Shown here one piece after another: positions 36,441 through 44,512 of a stretch of 48,106 nt of DNA. The notes beneath the pieces were generated by a model. The model did not search any database. It had not been told where the DNA came from and saw nothing but the letters and a program-made list of their open reading frames with translations. The DNA is from Fuerstiella sp. Its GTDB lineage: Bacteria; Planctomycetota; Planctomycetia; Planctomycetales; Planctomycetaceae. The stretch's first letter is position 1. The number at the start of each line of letters is the position of its first letter. The stretch lies in NCBI GenBank assembly GCA_022843805.1, contig JALHMY010000078.1:1-48106 (forward strand). Reading direction: 5' to 3'. Position numbers and translations under genes: made by a program.

Positions 36441-36605
36441 AAACTGTATCTGGTCAGCTGCAACGGAATCACCACGTGCCTTGATACGGTCACCGGAGAG
36501 CAGCACTGGCAGGAACGTCTCGGCGGCAACTTCTCCGCGTCACCAGCATTCGTGGAAGGATACAGCACACTATTTTCATGGACGGAGTCTCCAATGAGTG
36601 TCGCC
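36440..36605 (+). pseudogene. Fragment of a PQQ-like beta-propeller protein gene
   Basis: In frame from about 36441: LYLVSCNGITTCLDTVTGE then HWQERLGGNFSASPAFVEG. This is the blade pattern of PQQ-binding-like propeller proteins that are common in planctomycetes. After GYS the frame breaks: the expected continuation (YF, DGVSNE) is readable only after a shift. Both ends are missing. It begins exactly where RAYT copy 1 ends. Confidence 0.75.
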
Positions 36606-36971
36606 CACACTCTTTATCAATGGTACGTCGCATATTTCAAACGATCCGATCACGAAACAGCATCATCCGGAATTCGCGAACGACTTGGATATGACAACAC
36701 CGCACTCGTTCCGCAGCACATGACGTTCGAGGGACTTCTTGACGGGCTTCGAAACCCGTGGCGAACACTGAGTGCCAAGCAGTCCTGGATGAATCGTTTC
36801 CTGACAGGACATGAGCAGGAAACAAATCGATTTTCAAACAACGTTCAAGCGTTCCTAAGAGATTGCAGCCAGCCGATGCCTCAGGAGTTGAACGAGAATT
36901 CGGGCATCAGTCTAAAGCCCCCTCATTTCAGCCGCTCTGTTCAGCTTCGTGAATCTGCAGAACTTGAATGA
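36594..36971 (+). other. Doubtful open frame of unknown nature
   Basis: A 125-codon frame (MSVAHTLYQWYVAYFKRSD..., later FEGLLDGLRNPWRTL and KQSWMNRFLTGHE) with acceptable composition but no recognised family and no clear ribosome-binding site. It could be a remnant lying among mobile-element debris. Confidence 0.2.
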
Positions 36972-37209
36972 CGTCATTCGCACCTTTGAGGATTGCCTCA
37001 TATAGGTCGGACTCGTACCTACCATTGATATCAGCCGTTGGCGAGCTGTTGTCGCCATCCAGAATATCTCTCAAGACTTTCAGTATCAGGCGATGTAGTG
37101 ATTTTCCTGGCGAGATGAATTGACCGAGCAATGCTGCTGTAATGCCTGCAGCATAGCCACAGTCGCGCGCTATTGCCAAACTCCTACAAATTGCACACTC
37201 GATGACCAA
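36928..37209 (-). CDS. Short uncharacterised protein (doubtful)
   Basis: A 93-codon frame with SPGKSLHRLILKVLRDILDG and SDLYEAILKGANDVIQVLQI, which reads like a helical protein. It overlaps the end of the transposase remnant upstream. No family recognised; it could be a fragment or a small real gene. Confidence 0.25.
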   Translation of the reverse strand: MVIECAICRSLAIARDCGYAAGITAALLGQFISPGKSLHRLILKVLRDILDGDNSSPTADINGRYESDLYEAILKGANDVIQVLQIHEAEQSG

Positions 37210-37730
37210 GAGTCGTTCAAGCGACTCTGGTTTTCGTAGGGGCTGATGGTGCTTGATCGCGCCATGCCGGCTTGAAGCGTTTGTGGCTTTTTTTGTCTTC
37301 CGCGATGTTTTTCTCTGAAGTGAACTTGACCGCCGTCCGTGGCGACCACCATGCGTCTTCCGGCCGCATTTCCTGAGAATTTCAAAGATCCCAGTTTCGT
37401 CAGCCGCGTCAGCATTTCCCCAATGTTCAATGTCACCGTGACACCTCCAGTCAATTGCACAGTCTTCGGGTGTGCTCCGTGAGAATGAAACGTCTTTGGC
37501 TGCGATTTTTTTATCTTTGCAGACTGCTCCTGAATTTTGCGGGAGCCTGCCATTTTCAACATCGCCATTCCAGGTCGAAGCCAGGTAAGTTTTCGATTCA
37601 GCCGTGCCAGATCGGCTTCAATATTCCGGAATTCTGCGGCCGCAATCTGCCCACAGGAATTCACAAGAGCATCGATTTGCTGCTGAACTTCACTCGCCTC
37701 CGCTTCCAGCCGGTGATATTCTGTATTCAT
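37170..37730 (-). pseudogene. Transposase remnant (ISKra4-like)
   Basis: Starting MNTEYHRLEAEASEVQQQID, it contains RKIQEQSAKIKKSQPKTF, SHGAHPKTVQLTGGVTVTLN and, near the end, MVVATDGGQVHFREKHRGR. The combination of a coiled N-terminus, a SQPK-x(3)-HG-motif and a V-x-x-DGG-x-(2)-R-E-K motif resembles transposases of the ISKra4/ISNCY type. The zinc-binding and central parts are missing and the frame ends shortly after the putative first catalytic Asp. A hairpin (AGAGTCG with CGACTCT, 37209-37228) lies at its downstream end. Confidence 0.5.
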
Positions 37731-37867
37731 CCGAAATCGTTCCCTGAAAGGCATCGTTGCTAACGCCTTTTGCAGGGATTCTTGTGTATACGAATTGCTT
37801 CCCACCCAAGAACCGACAACCCGTGAATCCGCCCCGATACCGTAGCAAATGAATGGAGTCTGTTTCC

Positions 37868-38674
37868 ATGAACCTGATTGATCTCTTTCGACGCAGCCAT
37901 GATGCGTTACCCGTCGCAAACCGTGATGACATTATTTCGCTCTACCAACGATTGCGGACCGTCAGTCAGGACCTCAGCACCAGATTAGTTAACCGGCTTT
38001 CCAGGGATACTCTGCACGAGGGAGGGAGAAGGCTCGGAATCCTTAGAGGCGGCACCCTGGTCTTCGATACCGAGAATGAAACCTCAGTGTTGATGGATTA
38101 CTGCCTTTACGATGTACGGCGAAAAGGACGCAGTGCCATCGAGCAGTACCTGATTGATTCCCCACCCGATCCAGAATCGGATGAGATGACTTGTCTTCGA
38201 GCCATGCAACACGCGATCTACTCGCTGTTCGTAGTGGAATCGGTGGAACGTGGTCTTGGCGTGATCGTGCGGGATTTGCTGTCGCAGGAAGTCTTGCTTG
38301 TCGTGGATATGGGATTTGGCAGTACCGCTCAACCGGGATTGGTCTTCGCATCACGGTTGTTGCACCACGACGGGTTCTCTATGACAGGAGGAGCGGCACT
38401 GCCTGTTGCCGTGCTTCCGGCAGATCAACGAGGCGCCTTGATGAAGAAATTGTCCGTGGCGACGACACCTGACGATGACGGCTACTTTGATCCTGCTCCG
38501 CTAATTCATGCGTGCCTGAGCCGGGGATGTTCATCGCGTGTTCAATACCAGGACCCGTCGGGACAAGCAAAGCGAATTCCGAACGACATTCGGTCCACCT
38601 CAATTGGGCGAAACTCACCGTGCCCGTGTGGCAGCGGCAGGAAGTTTAAACAGTGCTGCATGAAACATCGTTGA
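37868..38674 (+). CDS. SEC-C motif protein of unknown function
   Basis: A 268-aa soluble protein. The C-terminus IGRNSPCPCGSGRKFKQCC is a complete SEC-C zinc-binding motif (CxC...CC), as at the tail of SecA and many uncharacterised proteins, where it binds zinc and can mediate ribosome or SecB contacts. The main body (MNLIDLFRRSHDALPV..., LRAMQHAIYSLFVVESVERG) is not recognised. The ATG at 37868 has GGAG 8 nt upstream and is preferred to the ATG at 37853. The gene is surrounded by transposase debris. Confidence 0.75.
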   Translation: MNLIDLFRRSHDALPVANRDDIISLYQRLRTVSQDLSTRLVNRLSRDTLHEGGRRLGILRGGTLVFDTENETSVLMDYCLYDVRRKGRSAIEQYLIDSPPDPESDEMTCLRAMQHAIYSLFVVESVERGLGVIVRDLLSQEVLLVVDMGFGSTAQPGLVFASRLLHHDGFSMTGGAALPVAVLPADQRGALMKKLSVATTPDDDGYFDPAPLIHACLSRGCSSRVQYQDPSGQAKRIPNDIRSTSIGRNSPCPCGSGRKFKQCCMKHR

Positions 38675-38730
38675 TGTTTCGTTGCCGGCTCGACAAATGC
38701 TACGGCGGCAGTCATCTTCAAACGCTGAGC

Positions 38731-38755
38731 TTGTGCCGATGGCCGGTCGGCACAA
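38731..38755. repeat. Strong hairpin downstream of the SEC-C gene
   Basis: TTGTGCCGA (38731-38739) pairs with TCGGCACAA (38747-38755), a 9-bp stem with a 7-nt loop, lying 57 bp after the stop. There is no T-run, so it is not a classical terminator. The surrounding 38675-39050 stretch holds no supported gene; a long plus-strand frame there looks like an antisense shadow of IS debris. Confidence 0.5.
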
Positions 38756-39049
38756 TGCCCGCCGCTGAATTACCGGCAGCCGACCGGGATGATTGTCCTT
38801 CCCGATCAAATCTCCATCGATGACCGGCGGAAGTCGGACCCCAACTACGCATCAAAACCAATTTTGCATATGCGCATCGTTCCGTGGCAGCACGCACAAA
38901 ATGCCGTGGCGGGCAGCGGACGAAAAGTCGGCTGCGAATTGCGGATCAGTTTCGTGGCCGATACGACAGTGCGATTAAAAAGGAGCAACAAACGGTACGT
39001 CAATGACGTCAACCTTGGCCATGCAAGGCGGATCGTCGAAGCCCTGTCG

Positions 39050-39424
39050 CGCGACGGCGACAGCTGTGAGGGCAAAGTTTGCGAAATTCTGGGACAGAAG
39101 GTTCAGGACTACCACCATAACCCGATGAAGTGGTTGTCCCCCAGTCATCGCGTTGTAAGCAATGTTGAGCACATGATCGGATTCATGATACGGAAAGTCA
39201 AATTTCAACAGTTGCACATTGCGATCGATCGCATCAACGAGTCCACTCTGCTGAGCCAGCGAATGAATCAGTCCGATGCCGCCATAACCGATCGCCTGGA
39301 TTCGGTCCGACACTTCGTACTGAATGTTGCGTGCTCGAAACATCGGGGCGTTCGTTTTCGCGGTGATTGTTTCAGCCCTGTGCCTGATGCGAGCCTGAAC
39401 TCGTTTTTGCTTCGCTTCGTTCTG
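39050..39424 (-). pseudogene. IS1380-family transposase, N-terminal remnant
   Basis: The minus-strand translation includes ARNIQYEVSDRIQAIGYGGIG, LVDAIDRNVQLLKFDFPYHE and SDHVLNIAYNAMTGG, which is the characteristic N-terminus of IS1380-type DDE transposases. Similarity stops after GGQPL (about 39140). The 5' end is cut at 39425 by RAYT copy 2. No catalytic domain remains. Confidence 0.75.
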
Positions 39425-39487
39425 AGGTGCTGCAGGTTTCACGGACAGTCGAATCTCTTATTCTTCGCCCATTGAAGGGAGATCAGA

Positions 39488-39547
39488 ATGAAGAGGAAAA
39501 GGATCAGGTATCTTTTAGTTTGTGTCGCCGTTTTTAGACTTCGGTGA
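39488..39547 (+). CDS. Conserved 19-aa leader peptide of the RAYT element, copy 2
   Basis: MKRKRIRYLLVCVAVFRLR, with AGGGAGATCAGA just upstream and the TGATG overlap with the transposase start. Confidence 0.5.
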   Translation: MKRKRIRYLLVCVAVFRLR

Positions 39548-39760
39548 TGGCATGCACCAAACGCAATTGTCCGGCAGGAGAAGTGTTCCACGTTATCACT
39601 CGAGCGATGGCTCGGGTGACGAGTTTTGAAAAACCAGAAGACAATGCGGCGTTCATGCGTGTGGTCGCAGAGACATGGGAAATTGTGCGCCTGCCAATTC
39701 TTGCCATGGTGGCCATGCCGAATCACTGGCATTGGAGTTCTGCTTATGCTCGCCGCCAGC

Positions 39761-39986
39761 TTTTGAAGTTGCACACTTTCAGCTCCGAAGGAGCGACAGC
39801 ATGTGCCCGCGGTTGTCAACCCGCGGTTTTTGGTGTCGTCTGAACCACCAGTCACGAAGTGGCGACAGCAAAGTTTGCTGTCGCCACTTCGTGGCTTTCG
39901 GTTGGGATGGCTTCGTTTTCCCACGGCTTACGCCCTGGGCTACATGCTGCCACCGCTTCGCGGTTAGAAAGTGTGCAACTTCAAAA
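39761..39986 (+). mobile_element. 226-bp palindromic MITE, copy 2, with 8-bp target duplication
   Basis: Perfect 20-bp terminal inverted repeats (TTTTGAAGTTGCACACTTTC and its complement). CCGCCAGC is present on both sides (39753-39760 and 39987-39994), while the empty site in RAYT copy 1 has a single CCACCAGC. Internally there are hairpins GCTCC-gaa-GGAGC, a CCGCGG pair, a long central palindrome (about 39853-39893) and ACCGC-ttc-GCGGT. It has no coding capacity. Confidence 0.93.
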
Positions 39987-40219
39987 CCGCCAGCCTGGCG
40001 ATGAACGACTCTGGCTCGCGATTCCTGATAATCCGCCTATGCCACGAAACTGGCGTTCGCGGGTGAATAAGCTGGAGACAGTTGGTGAACTCACAACACT
40101 GCGGCACAGCGCCCGTCGTGGCTTGCCCTTTGATGATGATCAAAGGACCAGAAGCAGCGTCGTTCGGCCTGGTCTCGAAACGACCACTCGATCAGGGGGA
40201 CGGCCGAGAAAAGAGACCT

Positions 40220-41664
40220 GTCCCAATAGTGTTTGGCACGAAATTTGCGCCGCCTCACGCATGAGAATCACATTTGTTTTGGCACGCTTTTTGCGCATCG
40301 CCCTGGCAGTGAATCTCTAACCTGCCAGAGTGACATTATGAGCCGAACGTCGTGGACCCGGACCCGGAACAACCTGATGCCCAACCTGCCAGCACTGCAT
40401 CGTCAGCAGCATCCGCGGCGAATGCGGTACCGTCGAATGACGCACCCGGTCAGACTCGCCGTGAGCCCAGGGCAAGGCCTGCGATTGAGCCTTCCGATGT
40501 TCAGGGGCTGAAGTATTTTGATACGCTGAAACCTCTGCTGTCCCGACTGCATGATGTCGGCACCGCACGCGATACGGCCGGCAACCGCAACCTGCATATG
40601 GATCAGTACTGCGTGCTGTTGCTGCTGTGGATGTTCAGTCCGATTCTGACCTCGCTTCGAGCGCTGCAACAGGCATCAGAACTCGATAAAGTCCGGAAGA
40701 AACTGGGAGTGGGTCGCGCGTCGCTGGGGTCGCTCTCAGAATCCGTCCGAATCTTTGACCCTGAACCACTCAGGCAGATTGCTGCGGAACTCGCCGACCA
40801 GTTGCCACAACCGAGTCAGGGATCATTTGATCAGATCGGCAAGACGCGCACCGCAGTCGACGGTTCGGTCATCGAAACCATTGTGCGAGTGGCCCGTCTG
40901 GCATGGTTGCCGAAAGCTGGCGGAAAAATGAACTGTGGCTACCGACTCCATACGCAGTTCGAGGTCTTTCGGGGCACGGTCAGTCGCGTTGATGTCACCG
41001 GCTCGAAGCCCAAAGGGGAGGCCGACGAACGAGCTGTTCTGGCCAGCACTGTGGAGTCTGACCGTTGCTATCTGATGGACCGGGGTTATGCAAAGTTCCT
41101 GCTCTGGAACATTATCCACGCAGCGGACAGCAGTTACGTCTGTCGTGTCCGAGACAATTCGGTTTACGAGGTCATGGAAGACAAACACCTGACAGAAGAG
41201 GATCGCAAATCGGGTGTGATCAGCGATCAGATCGTGAAATTCGGATCCTCCAAAGCGGACGCCTCACCCGATCACACGGTTCGCCTTGTCACTGTTTCCG
41301 CTTCGGAACACTCGAGTCGCGGGAGTGCAGCCACTGGCACGAGCACAGGCCCATCGTGCGACGGCAAGCTTCGTCTTGCCACAGATGTGCTGGACATTCG
41401 AAATGATCTGCCTCTCTATGTCGGGATGGGCGTCGCTCGAAGAACTGGAACGGCACATCGCAAAAATAAGATCAGCTGAAGAGTAAGGCACCCGCGCGCT
41501 CTGCACGCCGGGCCGTCCGATGCTGCGCGGTGCCTTAAGCCGCCTCTGCCCGATGTGTCTGGATCCTTGTCAGCGGTTTGCCAAATGCTGCCGATCCTCT
41601 CATAACTCACGCTGCTGTCAATCAACCGCAATCGCAGTGCCGAACACTATTGGACCTGACCCCT
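40220..41664 (+). mobile_element. IS4-type element, longest copy (defective)
   Basis: About 1.44 kb with ends CCAATAGTGTTTGGCAC on the left and the complementary GTGCCGAACACTATTGG on the right, the same ends seen in copies 1 and 2. It carries a transposase gene that lacks the region with the catalytic Glu. It is inserted beside RAYT copy 2; no clear target duplication could be assigned. Confidence 0.85.
40352..41479 (+). pseudogene. IS4-family transposase, internally deleted
   Basis: A 375-codon frame. HMDQYCVLLLLWMFSPILTS and LRALQQASELDKVRKKLGVG are typical of planctomycete IS4-type transposases. The first catalytic Asp is in TAVDGSVIET and the second in YLMDRGYAKF. After KLRLATDVLDIRNDLPLYV the expected Y-R-E block is absent; instead the C-terminal tail (GWASLEELERHIAKIRSAEE) is readable in a different frame at about 41426-41486. 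A deletion of roughly 100 codons with a frameshift has therefore removed the catalytic Glu. All three copies in the window share this junction. Confidence 0.85.
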
Positions 41665-41715
41665 TTTCCTTCCGACCCTTTTCCTTCGATTTTCAGATTT
41701 CTGTCTAACCTGAAA

Positions 41716-43053
41716 CTATTCGTGATACGCCTCGCGATCAAACCTGAATCGATCACGTCGTGGTGCAGGTGCCGGAAGCAGGATTGCTTTCATCGCCAGC
41801 TCTGCAGCTTTGCGAATCGTGTCATCCTGATCGCTAAGGCGTTCTCGGACAAACGGCTCCAGATGCCTGGCACGACTTCGAAAATGTCGAACACAACGCA
41901 ATGCGTGCAGTCTTGTTGATTTCAACTCAATGATGCCTTTAGATTCTTCGCGTTCATCGTGGATAAGCACTTCAATTAAGGCCAGCATGTCGTCGGGAAA
42001 ATTACTATCGATCATTTCTTCAAAATCTGCGATGAATTCCTGGCGATCAGCACCCGCCAGGCCAGCTATATCCGCGAGTCCTGACAGTTCGCTTTCATCG
42101 AGCGCAAGTGCTGCGACGACCCTTGCCGAAAGGTCACGAATCAAGTGAGAATCATCGTTGAGAAGCTTGCGGATATCTGGTAACGCAGATTCAGCAAAGA
42201 AGCTGCACTCTCCAAGACACGCCAATGAAGCGCATCGGATCAACTGAGGATATTCTGGCTTCAGACATTCAGCGAAGATCGGCATCTCTTCGAAGATTCG
42301 ATTTCGATGTGACATCCCCGCCATCAACACCATTGGAGCAAACCCAAGACCAAATTCTGTCAACGGCTTTTCAGAACGTGGCTTGTCCTTCACTCGATCC
42401 CATTCTGCACGGAGCCATGTTTTGGTTTCTTCGCTCAGCTTCTGAGTTTCCGGAATTACGATTGTGTGCAGCGTCTTGTCAGCAGGAAGTGTGAGTGCGG
42501 TGTATTTGAACAATAAAACGATCAGTTCATCGGCTTCCATGCACGGAGGGAGTTCCCTTCGTGCCTGTACCAGGCCTGAGCCATCCGGAAATGCAACGGT
42601 GATACAAGTCGCAAGAGTTTCGACGGCTTCAGCATGAGATTCTGAATCCTCTGTGGATATCAGTTGACACAATTGGCGGATCATTGCCGGCAACGACTCC
42701 CGCAATTCCTTCCGGAACTGGTTCGCGAGTGCAATTCGCCGTGCCGAACCTGGAATATCGTCTGCGGTAAACTTCTCTTCAGCCGAGATACGCTCTGAAT
42801 CTGCGATCAACTCGTAGTCGGCGAAGCTAACAAGGCCTGCGACCTCCTCAAGCACGGCGATCGACTGTTTCTTTCGATCCTCGTCCACAGACGCCAGTTC
42901 GCTAAGCCAGTGAGTCAGCGGTTTCCCAAGCTGTTTGTCGAGTTCGATTCGTTCGGCGCGATACGTCGAGTCGTCATTCGCAGCATGTGCCCATGCTCCG
43001 CGAACGGCGATACCCCATCCGCTGCTGATGATGATGATCAAAAACAATCGCAT
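41716..43053 (-). CDS. Secreted protein with HEAT-like helical repeats, function unknown
   Basis: A 445-aa protein beginning MRLFLIIIISSGWGIAVRG with a likely signal peptide cleaved near AWAHA. The rest is helical, with HEAT-like repeats such as PQLIRCASLACLGECSFFAE, LPDIRKLLNDDSHLIRDLSA, HLEPFVRERLSDQDDTIRKA. The ATG at 43053 has an AGGGATG box; an in-frame TTG at 43086 is less likely. No catalytic motif is visible. The gene stands alone between IS4 and RAYT elements. Confidence 0.7.
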   Translation of the reverse strand: MRLFLIIIISSGWGIAVRGAWAHAANDDSTYRAERIELDKQLGKPLTHWLSELASVDEDRKKQSIAVLEEVAGLVSFADYELIADSERISAEEKFTADDIPGSARRIALANQFRKELRESLPAMIRQLCQLISTEDSESHAEAVETLATCITVAFPDGSGLVQARRELPPCMEADELIVLLFKYTALTLPADKTLHTIVIPETQKLSEETKTWLRAEWDRVKDKPRSEKPLTEFGLGFAPMVLMAGMSHRNRIFEEMPIFAECLKPEYPQLIRCASLACLGECSFFAESALPDIRKLLNDDSHLIRDLSARVVAALALDESELSGLADIAGLAGADRQEFIADFEEMIDSNFPDDMLALIEVLIHDEREESKGIIELKSTRLHALRCVRHFRSRARHLEPFVRERLSDQDDTIRKAAELAMKAILLPAPAPRRDRFRFDREAYHE

Positions 43054-43459
43054 GATCACATCCCTGCGAAGACAATTGAGGATCAACGGATTCGCGATTC
43101 AAGCTTTCTGTAAGGCTACCACACGCGAGACGCATGAAACAAGATCATTCATTGCGATGAGGAAAAACGTGCACAATTGGACAAGCCTGTTGCTGAAGTG
43201 GAATTTGGGCCTAAAAGAGGGCGCAACATTCGTATCGAGCCTTGCTGCCATTAGCCCAATTTACATTTTGCTCCGACGACATCTGGTGCCTACGTTCGTC
43301 ACGAAATCATGAAATTGCGGGAATAGGCACAGCTCCAGCCTTGCCTGCGCAGGTCCGACACGCCCGGTGCATCTCAGATGCCGTAGAGGCAACGTGAGGT
43401 GCTGCAGGTTTCACGGACAGTCGAATCTCTTATTCTTCGCCCATTGAAGGGAGATCAGA

Positions 43460-43519
43460 ATGAAGAGGAAAAGGATGAGGTATCTTTTAGTTTGTGTCGC
43501 CGTTTTTAGACTTCGGTGA
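43460..43519 (+). CDS. Conserved 19-aa leader peptide of the RAYT element, copy 3
   Basis: MKRKRMRYLLVCVAVFRLR, with the same upstream AGGGAGATCAGA and TGATG overlap. Confidence 0.5.
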   Translation: MKRKRMRYLLVCVAVFRLR

Positions 43520-43732
43520 TGGCACGCACCAACCCTAATTGTCCGGCAGGAGAAGTGTTCCACGTCATCAATCGAGCGATGGCTCGGGTGACGAGTTTTG
43601 AAAAACCAGAAGACGATGCCGCGTTCATTCGTGTGGTCGCAGAGACATGGGAGATTGTGCGTCTGCCAGTTTATACCATGGTGGCCATGCCGAATCACTC
43701 GCATTGGAGTTCCGCTCATGCTCGCCGCCAGC

Positions 43733-43958
43733 TTTGGAAGTTGCACACTTTCAGCTCCGAAGGAGCGACAGCATGTGCCCGCGGGTGTCAACCCGCAGTT
43801 TTTGGTGTCATCTGAACCACCAGCCACGAAGTGGCGACAGCAAAGTTTGCTGTCGCCACTTCGTGGCTGGTGGTTGGGATGGCTTCGTTTTCCCACGGCT
43901 TACGCCCTGGGCTACATGCTGCCACCGCTTCGCGGTTAGAAAGTGTGCAACTTCAAAA
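43733..43958 (+). mobile_element. 226-bp palindromic MITE, copy 3, with 8-bp target duplication
   Basis: Nearly identical to copy 2 and at the same site and orientation in the RAYT element, flanked by CCGCCAGC on both sides (43725-43732 and 43959-43966). The left terminal repeat starts TTTGGAAG, a single change. Copies 2 and 3 therefore descend from one insertion. Confidence 0.93.
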
Positions 43959-44239
43959 CCGCCAGCCTGGCGATGAACGACTTTGGCTGGCGATTCCTGT
44001 TGATCAACGGACCAGAAGCAGTGCCGTTCGACGTGGAATCGAAACGACCACTCGACCAGGGGGACGGCCGAGAAAAGAGACCTGAACAACTTTCCTCATT
44101 CCCTTTCCTCAACGGGTTTGCGGACCGAAGCGTGATCGGATCGAGCAGTTCGAGTTCTCCGTCGTCAGCCAGGAACAACGTGGACTGGCGCTTCGTCTTC
44201 GTTTTCCAGTGCTTTGTCAGGCTTTGAATTTCGGGTCGT

Positions 44240-44285
44240 GGATCCTGCTAAACTTCCTGCAGCCAGGGGATCTTTAGCAAGATCC
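44240..44285. repeat. Inverted repeat upstream of the ECF sigma factor gene
   Basis: GGATCCTGCTAAA (44240-44252) pairs with TTTAGCAAGATCC (44273-44285) with a single mismatch around a 20-nt loop. It could be an operator or the end of a lost element. The rest of 44091-44512 shows no supported gene; a minus-strand frame there is not convincing. Confidence 0.5.
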
Positions 44286-44512
44286 ACTACCTCGCATAAA
44301 CAGCAGGCAGAAATAATGGCGTTCGTTGTCGGAACGCAGAGCATTTTGGAGATTCGGTTTTCGCCAAAATCCCACGAAAGCCTGACGGGCCGCAACGCAG
44401 TGAACACGAATGCGGCGAAATTGAGGAAATCGTCCATTTTCATGTCGCAAGTTGCAGTCCGGCGGACTCTATGCTCTCAAGAATCCACAAGTCTTCCCAA
44501 CAAGAATGAATG

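Larger units (their letters stand above)
39425..40216 (+). mobile_element. RAYT-derived non-autonomous element, copy 2, carrying a MITE
   Basis: The shared 5' region (GGTGCTGCAGGTTTCACGGA) is followed by the leader micro-ORF and the RAYT N-terminus (start 39547, ending VAMPNHWHWSSAYARRQ). The 226-bp MITE interrupts it at 39761-39986. The C-terminal part resumes as QPGDERLWLAIPDNPPMPRN, GELTTLRHSARRGLPF and LETTTRSGGRPRKE. Without the MITE the N- and C-terminal parts are joined by the same HWHW/SS junction as in copies 1 and 3, lacking the catalytic Tyr region. The right end merges with the IS4-type element. Confidence 0.88.
43345..44090 (+). mobile_element. RAYT-derived non-autonomous element, copy 3, carrying a MITE
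   Basis: The same organisation as copy 2: hairpin-bearing 5' region shared with copy 1 (CCGGTGCATCTCAGATGC), leader micro-ORF, RAYT N-terminus (start 43519, RTNPNCPAGEVFHVINRAMA to VAMPNHSHWSS), MITE (43733-43958), then QPGDERLWLAIP and a shortened C-terminal end TTTRPGGRPRKE. The HUH region reads MPNHSHW, a Trp-to-Ser change. Part of the C-terminal segment present in copy 2 (PPMPRN to RRGLPF) is also deleted here. Confidence 0.88.

Noticed and set aside
38789-39475. Long plus-strand open frame (about 228 codons)
   Set aside because: It runs antisense to the IS1380-type transposase remnant and into RAYT copy 2. Its sequence has no family resemblance and reads like a shadow of the other strand.
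40217-41664. The longest IS4-type copy as an active transposon
   Set aside because: The transposase lacks the Y-R-E catalytic block and changes frame at the deletion joint, so it cannot be active by itself.
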